From Treponema sp. (GTDB taxonomy: Bacteria; Spirochaetota; Spirochaetia; Treponematales; Treponemataceae): a stretch of DNA of 6,182 nt. The notes beneath the pieces were generated by a model. That model worked only from the letters and a program-made list of their open reading frames with translations, was not told the DNA's origin and made no database searches. Location of the stretch: positions 1 through 6,182 of the forward strand of contig JAFLSP010000009.1 of the NCBI GenBank assembly GCA_022510885.1, written 5' to 3'. Both the position numbers and the translations under genes were made by a program. Positions 1 to 4,754 of the stretch are shown here, piece after piece. How positions within the stretch are numbered: the stretch's first letter is position 1; every line of letters begins with the position of its first letter.

Positions 1-18
1 TGGGAAGAGAGGGGTGGT

Positions 19-71
19 TTGGAGGGGAGAGAAACCCCGCTTCGGAAGTAGAGGGTTTCTCTCCCCTCCAA
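19..71. repeat. Long perfect inverted repeat, 19-bp stem, downstream of the DUF6261 gene
   Basis: Bases 19-37 are exactly complementary to 53-71, giving a 19-bp stem with a 15-base loop (38-52) that contains CTTCGG, a UUCG-type tetraloop sequence. It lies 24 bases past the stop codon of the minus-strand gene that ends at 96. No T-run follows the stem on either strand, so it is not a standard intrinsic terminator. It could be an mRNA 3' stability hairpin, a Rho-linked stop, or a copy of a small dispersed palindrome. The stem is seen directly; the role is inferred. Confidence 0.75.
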
Positions 72-77
72 TGCCCC

Positions 78-93
78 TGCCATGGGAATGGCA
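78..93 (-). other. Small hairpin next to the stop codon of the DUF6261 gene
   Basis: TGCCAT (78-83) pairs with ATGGCA (88-93) around a four-base loop, beginning 2 bases after the stop codon. With the 19-bp palindrome at 19-71 it forms a double-hairpin 3' end. Six base pairs are modest and could be chance. Confidence 0.4.
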
Positions 94-95
94 AA

Positions 96-785
96 TTACT
101 TAAGAACCTCCTGCTTGAAGTGGCTGATTTCCGTGTTCGCATAGTCGATGAACGCCGCGTAGTCCGCGTCGCCCTCAAGCAGGGCGTGGGCGTTCACGTG
201 CTGCACGAGCGTCTTGTACGCCTCGTCGCTCGCCGCCCGCGCCGTCTTGAGCGCGCCCGCCGTCTTTGCAGAACGCTCGTCCGTGCGCTGTGCCGTCAGC
301 TCCCGCACGTCCTCGTTCGCCGCCTTCAGCTTCTCCACGAACGCGCCGAGCGACAGCGCGTCCACCTGCGCCTTGAACTTGCCCTCCAAGTCCTGCACGA
401 AGTTGACGAGCAGCCCCGTCTCCTTGTCCATCTGCGCCTGCACGTCAATCTTGTAGTCCTTGATGTGCTGGCTCAGCACCTTTGCCGCCTCCGCCATCTC
501 CGCCACCGGGAAGTCGGCATAGCCCGCCACCGCCTTCTTGTAGCCCGCGTAGAGCTGGTCGCGCAGGCGGTCGGCGGCGGCAATCTTGTCCGTGATGAGG
601 CTCTTGGTGGAGAGCTGCAGGTTCTCGTCCTCCGCCGTCACCGCCGCCCGCAGTGCCGTTACCTGCGCCGCGCACTTCTCGGACACCGCCGCGTCCTTCT
701 CTGCCCTGCCCGCCACGTTGGACACGAACAGGAAGTGCGCCGCGTTGTTCATGCTCGTGAGCGGGATTGTCTGGATTTCTTTCAT
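96..785 (-). CDS. DUF6261 family protein (function unknown)
   Basis: The product is 229 residues, the usual size for DUF6261, a family common in gut and oral Bacteroidetes. Features I associate with the family are the N-terminal MKEIQTIPLTSMNNAAHF, then KSLITDKIAAADRLRDQLY followed by GYKKAV, and the central KDYKIDVQAQMDKETGLL. The rest is Ala/Glu/Lys-rich and looks almost wholly alpha-helical, with coiled-coil character. There is no signal peptide, membrane segment or catalytic motif, so a cytoplasmic structural or binding protein is most likely. The start at 785 is fixed by AAGGAGG (797-791) five bases upstream. An in-frame reading continues upstream to 983 through tandem repeats, but that extension is low-complexity and has no better start. 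The gene stands alone behind a long repeat-containing leader. In a spirochaete-like genome it could have been acquired from Bacteroidetes, but I see no mobility gene. The family call is from recognition, not from a search. Confidence 0.8.
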   Translation of the reverse strand: MKEIQTIPLTSMNNAAHFLFVSNVAGRAEKDAAVSEKCAAQVTALRAAVTAEDENLQLSTKSLITDKIAAADRLRDQLYAGYKKAVAGYADFPVAEMAEAAKVLSQHIKDYKIDVQAQMDKETGLLVNFVQDLEGKFKAQVDALSLGAFVEKLKAANEDVRELTAQRTDERSAKTAGALKTARAASDEAYKTLVQHVNAHALLEGDADYAAFIDYANTEISHFKQEVLK

Positions 786-790
786 GGAAT

Positions 791-797
791 CCTCCTT
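791..797 (-). promoter_or_regulatory. Ribosome binding site that decides the DUF6261 start
   Basis: AAGGAGG on the minus strand is a full match to the anti-SD and lies five bases before the ATG at 785. It argues against translation starting further up in the repeat region, where the same frame stays open. Confidence 0.85.
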
Positions 798-814
798 GTG
801 AATGATATATGCTG

Positions 815-832
815 CCGCCGCATACACGGCGG
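815..832 (-). other. Leader hairpin just upstream of the DUF6261 ribosome binding site
   Basis: CCGCCG (815-820) pairs with CGGCGG (827-832) around a six-base loop. It sits between the tandem repeats and the Shine-Dalgarno at 791-797. It does not cover the SD, so any effect on translation would be indirect. Confidence 0.4.
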
Positions 833-837
833 TCGTA

Positions 838-1130
838 GCCACGGGTTCGGAACGTCGCCTGTCGCTTGCTGGGGACGTGTCGGAGGCCTCGGAAAGCCCC
901 TTGTCGGTCGCCGGGGATGTGTCGGAGGCCTCGGACGGCACGTGTCCGCCGCCGTGAGGGTGTCCGAGGCATCGGAAAGGCACGTGTCAGTCGCGGGGAA
1001 GGCAGCGGAGGCCTCGGAAAGGCATTTGTCGGACGCGGAGGGGGCAGCGGAGGCCTCGGACGGTACCGTGTCGCGTGCGGGGAGGAAATCCGAGGCATCG
1101 GACGGGCATCTGCCGGACGCGGGAACGGCA
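838..1130. repeat. Tandem repeat, about seven copies of a 42-bp unit
   Basis: Units begin at about 838, then 880, 922, 963, 1005, 1047 and 1089. All spacings are 42 except one of 41 (922 to 963). The 838 copy is degenerate in its first half, and the array ends at 1130. Each later unit opens with a conserved box, (T/G)CSGAGGCMTCGGA, usually containing the palindrome GAGGCCTC. In two units it is TCCGAGGCATCGGA (963-976 and 1089-1102), which forms a 5-bp stem with a 4-base loop. The second half of the unit is more variable. Because 42 is 14 codons, both strands read as 14-residue repeats, and the palindromic box gives Ser-Glu-Ala-Ser on each. The array lies in the putative leader of the DUF6261 gene. 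Whether it is translated, a structured RNA, or a protein-binding array is not settled. Confidence 0.9.
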
Positions 1131-1290
1131 AGACCGCCCCGCGTCGCGCGGTATATATGATGAGGAAATGCCGTGCTGTGACGATTGGATGCTACCGCCG
1201 CCGTCCGCGGGGGCAAAACACTATACAGGTAATGGGGGGGGTAGGTACTTTTAGGTAGTTCTGCTCTCCGTCAGCGTTTCGCATAATTTC

Positions 1291-1319
1291 ACTATGGCAC
1301 AGAGCGCAGGGGCTGTCAA
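1291..1319 (-). promoter_or_regulatory. Sigma70-type promoter with extended -10, reading toward the DUF6261 gene
   Basis: On the minus strand a perfect TTGACA (1319-1314) is followed by a 17-base spacer and CATAGT (1296-1291, four of six to TATAAT), preceded by TGC (1299-1297) as an extended -10. The predicted start is near 1284. It lies only 55 bases past the stop codon of the ABC fusion gene and is the best candidate driver of the long leader and the DUF6261 gene. It is a sequence match only. Confidence 0.6.
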
Positions 1320-1372
1320 TATGACTTGCCCGCCCACGGCGGCTTACGAGACGTTGTTCCGCCCCGCGCTCT
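1301..1372 (-). terminator. Bulged stem structure at the 3' end of the ABC transporter operon
   Basis: GCCCCGCGCTCT (1361-1372) pairs with 1301-1313, twelve base pairs with one bulged A at 1308, starting immediately beyond the stop codon of the ABC fusion gene. Inside it GCCCGCC (1329-1335) can pair with GGCGGC (1339-1344) with one bulge. No T-run follows on the minus strand, so if it ends transcription it is not by the standard intrinsic route. It also contains the TTGACA of the next promoter. The pairing is seen; the termination role is inferred. Confidence 0.4.
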
Positions 1373-1373
1373 C

Positions 1374-2870
1374 TTACTGCCCCAACAGCGCGGCGAGCGT
1401 GTCCGCGCCGGGAACGCCGCCGCTGCCGCTGTCGAACGTGACGCGCAGGGGGCGGGCGGCGCAGATGATGACGCGCGTGGCGAGCGCGGCGGCTTCGTGC
1501 AGGTCGTGGGTGACGAGCAGCACGGTCTTCGGCTCGCGGCGCAGGCAGTCTTTGAGCAGGGCAATGAGCGCGGTTTTGCCGTGCGCGTCCTGCGAGCGGA
1601 ACGCTTCGTCCAGCAGCAGCACGTCGGCGGGAACGGCGAGCGCGCGGGCAAGGGCGACGCGCTGCCGCTCGCCGCCGCTCAAGTCGCGCGGAAAGGCGGA
1701 AAGGCGGTCGCCCAAGCCGACCTGTTGCAGGAACGTCGCCGCCCGTTCTGCTGCCTGTGCGCGCGGCATCGTCCGCTCAAGCGGCAGCGCGACGTTCCGC
1801 AGCAGCGTGCAGCCTTCCAGCAGGCGCGGCTCTTGGAAGGCGTATGAGACGCGCCCCGCATGGGCGGCAATGTGGTTGAGCAGGGTCGTCTTGCCCGCCC
1901 CGCTCGGCGCGAGCAGGGCAAGCACCGCGCCCGCGTCCACGTCGAGCGAAAAATCGGCAAGCACCGGCGTGCCGCCGTAAGCAACGGAAAGCCCCCGCAC
2001 GGAGACGGCCTGCGCCTCGGTCTGCACGGGCGCACTATCCCCCGGTGGCTGTATTGGCGGCGCATAGCTTCCAGCCGGTTCTCGAAACCACCGAGTCTCG
2101 CGAAACCGCCGCACGGCACGGAATGCCCGCGCGACCTGCCGTCCCGCCGCCTCGGTCAGCACGCCGAGCAGCACCAGCACGACGGAGAGGGCAAGCACGT
2201 CGGCGGTCTCAAGGTGCGCCTGCGCGGTCTGCATGAGCGTCCCGAGCGCGCGGCGCGGCACGCTCAGGACTTCGCCCGCCGCCACTACTTTCCAAATCAT
2301 GCCGAACGAGGCGCGCGCGCCCGACGCAAAGAACGGCAGCACCGCCTCCGCGTAGATGTGGCGGGCAACGTGGAAGCGCGTCAGGCGGAACACCCGCGCC
2401 ATGGCGAGCAGTTTGTCGTCGCGCTGCGCCACGCCGGTGGCGACCGATGTCACCATGAGCGGGAACGCCATCAGCACGGCGCAGAACACGGGAACCTCGT
2501 CCGTGCCGAGCCAAAAGAGCGCGAGCAGAATAAAGGAAACGACGGGCGTGGAGCGGATGACCGCAAGCGGGAACGAGGCGAACGCGGCGGCACGGCGGCT
2601 CATGCCGCACAGCACGCCAAGCGCGCTTCCCGCGCACAGCACGATGACGGCGCTTTTGAGCGCGCGCAGGGCAGTCGCCGCAAGATGCCGCCAAAAATCC
2701 GCCGTCCGCGCGAGCGCACACAGCCGTTTTGCCACGGCAAGCGGCGCGGGCAGGATGAGCGGCGCGTCCACGGCGCGCGCGGCGATATGCCATGCCGCAA
2801 GCAGCGCGGCAAGGGAGAGCGTCCGCATGAGCCATTGCAATGCGTCCGTCTGTTTGCGCGGAACAGCCAT
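1374..2870 (-). CDS. ABC transporter permease-ATPase fusion, SsuC/SsuB-type (nitrate/sulfonate/taurine/thiamine-precursor class)
   Basis: The product is 498 residues and joins two proteins that are usually separate. Residues about 15-250 are a binding-protein-dependent permease with several hydrophobic helices and an EAA-type cytoplasmic loop near 174-200, which contacts the ATPase. A Pro-rich linker (about 262-285) leads to a compact ATPase (about 287-498). This has Walker A APSGAGKT (321-328), Q-loop Gln346, signature LSGGE (397-401), Walker B VLLLDE (417-422) and switch His455. Two deviations stand out: Ala replaces the first Gly of Walker A, and the D-loop region reads EAFRSQD rather than the usual EPFSALD. 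The catalytic Lys, Glu and His are intact, so it should be active. A homodimer would supply two membrane and two ATPase domains. It starts directly after the stop codon of the binding protein gene with no SD, which implies translational coupling. The substrate is unknown. Confidence 0.88.
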   Translation of the reverse strand: MAVPRKQTDALQWLMRTLSLAALLAAWHIAARAVDAPLILPAPLAVAKRLCALARTADFWRHLAATALRALKSAVIVLCAGSALGVLCGMSRRAAAFASFPLAVIRSTPVVSFILLALFWLGTDEVPVFCAVLMAFPLMVTSVATGVAQRDDKLLAMARVFRLTRFHVARHIYAEAVLPFFASGARASFGMIWKVVAAGEVLSVPRRALGTLMQTAQAHLETADVLALSVVLVLLGVLTEAAGRQVARAFRAVRRFRETRWFREPAGSYAPPIQPPGDSAPVQTEAQAVSVRGLSVAYGGTPVLADFSLDVDAGAVLALLAPSGAGKTTLLNHIAAHAGRVSYAFQEPRLLEGCTLLRNVALPLERTMPRAQAAERAATFLQQVGLGDRLSAFPRDLSGGERQRVALARALAVPADVLLLDEAFRSQDAHGKTALIALLKDCLRREPKTVLLVTHDLHEAAALATRVIICAARPLRVTFDSGSGGVPGADTLAALLGQ

Positions 2871-3836
2871 TTAGCGGGAATAATAGAAGCCGTCGTCGGG
2901 AAGCGCGCCGCCCACGGCTTGCGGCACGGTACGCAGATACACGCGCAACAGCCGCTCGATGTCCGCGCGGGCGGCGCGCGCGTCCTGCCAGGTATATGCC
3001 GCGTTCGGAATTGACCGCTCAACGACCGCCGCCGTCAGCCCGAGCGTGTGTTTTTGCGTCAGTTCTCCCGCCTCGCGCGGATGCGCGTTCGTCCACTCGA
3101 CCGCCGTTTTGTACGCGGCGATGAAGGCATCCACCACGTCGGGATGCGCCGCCGTGTACGCCGCGTTCGCCACGAGCAGCGTCATGGGATACGTCGCGCC
3201 GCCCGTTGCCGCCGAATACGCTTCCTGCACGTCAAGCGCGCGGATGATGCCGCTCCCTTTCAACTGCGCGACGGTGGCGAACGGCTCGGGAACAAGCGCG
3301 TACTGCACTTTGCCCGCCGCAAGTGCGGCGGCAATGTCCGCGTTCGCAAGGGAAAAGTCGAGCCGCACCGCGTCCGCGCCGTCCCCGGCATTCACTCCCG
3401 CCGCGCCAAGCACATACCGAAACACGTATTCCGGGGTCGCGCCCTGCCCCGCACAGGCGACGGTCTTGCCGCGCAAGTCCGCAAGCGAACGGAACGCCGT
3501 ATCCGTGGTCAGCAGGAAGAGGTTGCCGGTGCCGCACACGCCGAGCGCGACGAGCGCGCCCTTGTTCGCCACATAGACCTTGGCGGCGGCGTTCGCCGGC
3601 AGCACGCCGATATGCACTTCGCCTTTTATCAACTTGGGAAGTTCCTGCGTGGCGGTGGCAAGCACTTCAAAGCGGGCTGCCGTGCCGGGCAGCGCGGGTG
3701 CGTGTTCGTACAGATACGCCACGGGAACGGAGGTCGGCCCGTTGAGCGTCGCCACCCGCAGCACGTCGCCGTTCTTTTCTTCCGCGCAGAGCGTTGCCGC
3801 AAGCAGACAGACAAAGGCGATTAAAAACTGTTTCAT
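2871..3836 (-). CDS. ABC transporter substrate-binding protein, NMT1/SsuA-like
   Basis: The 321-residue precursor opens with MKQFLIAFVCLLAATLCAEE, a lysine, a hydrophobic core and a likely cleavage site near residues 17-19. A lipobox reading (ATLC) is poor by standard rules, because Leu at -1 is unusual, so a soluble periplasmic protein is preferred over a lipoprotein. The mature part fits the two-lobed NMT1/SsuA fold: LRVATLNGPTSVPVAYL near residue 26, then LPKLIKGEVHIGVLPANAAA (about 66-85), and a hinge segment ADIAAALAAGKVQYALVPEP (about 166-185), which is typical of this family. It should capture a small organic or ionic ligand and deliver it to the fused transporter encoded next. I chose the start at 3836 because the signal peptide begins there and GAGGTG precedes it. 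The frame is open up to 3926 but runs through a terminator. No TPP riboswitch motif is visible upstream, so a thiamine-precursor role is unsupported. Confidence 0.85.
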   Translation of the reverse strand: MKQFLIAFVCLLAATLCAEEKNGDVLRVATLNGPTSVPVAYLYEHAPALPGTAARFEVLATATQELPKLIKGEVHIGVLPANAAAKVYVANKGALVALGVCGTGNLFLLTTDTAFRSLADLRGKTVACAGQGATPEYVFRYVLGAAGVNAGDGADAVRLDFSLANADIAAALAAGKVQYALVPEPFATVAQLKGSGIIRALDVQEAYSAATGGATYPMTLLVANAAYTAAHPDVVDAFIAAYKTAVEWTNAHPREAGELTQKHTLGLTAAVVERSIPNAAYTWQDARAARADIERLLRVYLRTVPQAVGGALPDDGFYYSR

Positions 3837-3842
3837 ACGCAC

Positions 3843-3890
3843 CTCGAAATCACCGCAGGAAGAAACGTTGTGCGGTTTGGTCATTTCGAG
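3843..3890 (-). promoter_or_regulatory. Structured leader able to mask the ribosome binding site of the ABC operon
   Basis: CTCGAAAT (3843-3850) is exactly complementary to ATTTCGAG (3883-3890), and inside it ACCGCA (3852-3857) pairs with TGCGGT (3871-3876) around a 13-base loop. On the transcript the outer stem includes the GAG of the Shine-Dalgarno GAGGTG (3845-3840). When formed, it would reduce initiation of the binding protein gene. An asymmetric six-base bulge (3877-3882) separates the stems. It matches no riboswitch class I recognise. Two nested perfect stems are seen; regulation is inferred. Confidence 0.5.
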
Positions 3891-3910
3891 AACCTCAATG
3901 ACCGTACTAC

Positions 3911-3937
3911 AAAAATTCCCGCGCAAAACGCGGGAAT
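3911..3937 (-). terminator. Intrinsic terminator of the pgk-tpiA operon
   Basis: ATTCCCGCG (3915-3923) and CGCGGGAAT (3929-3937) form a perfect 9-bp stem with a five-base loop, followed on the minus strand by TTTTT (3915-3911). It begins 16 bases after the tpiA stop codon, and it separates the glycolytic operon from the ABC operon. Confidence 0.93.
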
Positions 3938-3953
3938 GTCGAATGCCAGTCGT

Positions 3954-4703
3954 CTATGCCTCGCAGATTGCCGCGAAACTGTCCGCCTTGAGCGACGCGC
4001 CGCCAATCAAGCCGCCGTCGATGTCCTCCTGCGCGAGCAGTTCCTTCGCGTTCTCCGGCTTCATCGACCCGCCGTACTGGATGATGATGCCGTCCGCCGC
4101 CTTTCTGCCGTACAGTTTGGCGATGTGGTCGCGGCAGAAGCGGTGGATTGCCTGCGCGTCCGCCGGGGTCGCCGTCTTGCCCGTGCCGATTGCCCAGACC
4201 GGCTCGTAGGCAATCGTCACGTGCGCAAGCTGCTCCTCGCTCACGCCCGCAAGCCCCGCCGAAAGCTGGAAGGCGCAGACCTGCTCCGCCTCGCCCGCCT
4301 CGCGCTCGGAAAGCAGCTCGCCGATGCACAGCACCACGTCCAGCCCGTCGGCGAGCGCGCGCCGCACTTTCCGGTTAATCAGCTCGTCGCTCTCGCCAAT
4401 CTCGTGGCGGCGCTCGGAGTGGCCGAGAATGACGGTCGAAACGCCCAGGTCCTTGAGCATCGCCGTGGAGACCTCGCCCGTGTGCGCGCCGTTCCCCGTT
4501 GCCGCCACGTCCTGCGCGCCGAGCAGGATATTGCTGCCTTTCACGACCGCGCCCACCGCGTCAAGATAGACGAAGGGAACGCCAATCATGAATTTCCCGC
4601 TCTTGCCTTTCAGCCGCTCAACCAGCGCCTTGGCGAGCGCAAGCGCGTCCGCCTTGTTCGTGTTCATCTTCCAGTTGCCGGCAATGTATGTTGTCCGTGC
4701 CAT
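3954..4703 (-). CDS. tpiA: Triosephosphate isomerase
   Basis: The enzyme interconverts dihydroxyacetone phosphate and glyceraldehyde 3-phosphate in the cytoplasm. The product is 249 residues, the normal bacterial length, a single TIM barrel with every catalytic part in place: Asn10 and Lys12 in GNWKMN, electrophile His95 in LGHSERR, base Glu167 in AYEPVWAIGTGKTAT (the closing loop 6, about 165-179), and phosphate-binding YGGSM (210-214) and GLIGGASL (231-238). It follows pgk by 51 bases and ends before a strong intrinsic terminator, so it is probably the second gene of a pgk-tpiA operon. The start at 4703 gives the expected N-terminus; its ribosome binding site AAGGCGG (4715-4709) is imperfect, which may set lower translation or reliance on readthrough from pgk. 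The gene pair is also adjacent in Treponema pallidum. Confidence 0.97.
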   Translation of the reverse strand: MARTTYIAGNWKMNTNKADALALAKALVERLKGKSGKFMIGVPFVYLDAVGAVVKGSNILLGAQDVAATGNGAHTGEVSTAMLKDLGVSTVILGHSERRHEIGESDELINRKVRRALADGLDVVLCIGELLSEREAGEAEQVCAFQLSAGLAGVSEEQLAHVTIAYEPVWAIGTGKTATPADAQAIHRFCRDHIAKLYGRKAADGIIIQYGGSMKPENAKELLAQEDIDGGLIGGASLKADSFAAICEA

Positions 4704-4728
4704 AAAAACCGCCTTGTTCGCAGAATTG

Positions 4729-4749
4729 CGCCGCCCGCACGGGGCGGCG
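4729..4749 (-). other. GC-rich intercistronic hairpin between pgk and tpiA
   Basis: CGCCGCCC (4729-4736) pairs perfectly with GGGCGGCG (4742-4749) around a five-base loop. It begins 5 bases past the pgk stop codon and has no T-run after it, so it is not an intrinsic terminator. A likely role is a block to 3' exonucleases that stabilises the pgk message, or partial attenuation of tpiA. Confidence 0.65.
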
Positions 4750-4754
4750 TGTGC

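Larger units (their letters stand above)
786..1290 (-). other. Gene-poor region of about 500 bases: putative long leader of the DUF6261 gene
   Basis: This stretch lies between the promoter at 1291-1319 and the DUF6261 start. From the promoter side it holds a 30-codon ORF (1284-1192) that begins at the predicted transcription start, a run of eight C on the minus strand (1241-1234), a TATAGT box (1225-1220), a small CCGCG/CGCGG hairpin (1139-1151), the 42-bp tandem array, and the hairpin at 815-832. Open frames seen on both strands through the array follow from its GC content and period of three. None has a good ribosome binding site or a recognisable protein, so I call no gene here. Confidence 0.55.

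Noticed and set aside
786..983. N-terminal extension of the DUF6261 protein into the tandem repeats
   Set aside because: The frame is open, but AAGGAGG sits exactly five bases before the ATG at 785, and the family N-terminus begins there. The upstream part is low-complexity and the frame breaks at the 41-bp unit.
838..1130. CRISPR array
   Set aside because: The units are contiguous and similar over their whole length with no unique spacers of fixed size between identical repeats, and no cas gene is near.
120..1160. Long plus-strand open frame covering the DUF6261 gene and the repeats
   Set aside because: It is Arg/Val/Leu-rich antisense of a recognised protein family, has no ribosome binding site, and results from high GC and the 42-bp period.
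1860..3014. Long plus-strand open frame opposite the ABC genes
   Set aside because: The translation is dominated by Arg, His, Gly and Glu and resembles no protein. The minus strand encodes clear ABC motifs over the same bases.
3837..3910. TPP riboswitch or clear promoter for the ABC operon
   Set aside because: No CUGAGA or other TPP core motif is present. The best promoter guess (TTGTAG, 17 bases, TCGAAA) is weak and overlaps the terminator tail, so I did not annotate it.
3837..3926. Upstream extension of the binding protein gene to 3926
   Set aside because: It would start inside the intrinsic terminator of tpiA and place a polar stretch before an obvious signal peptide.
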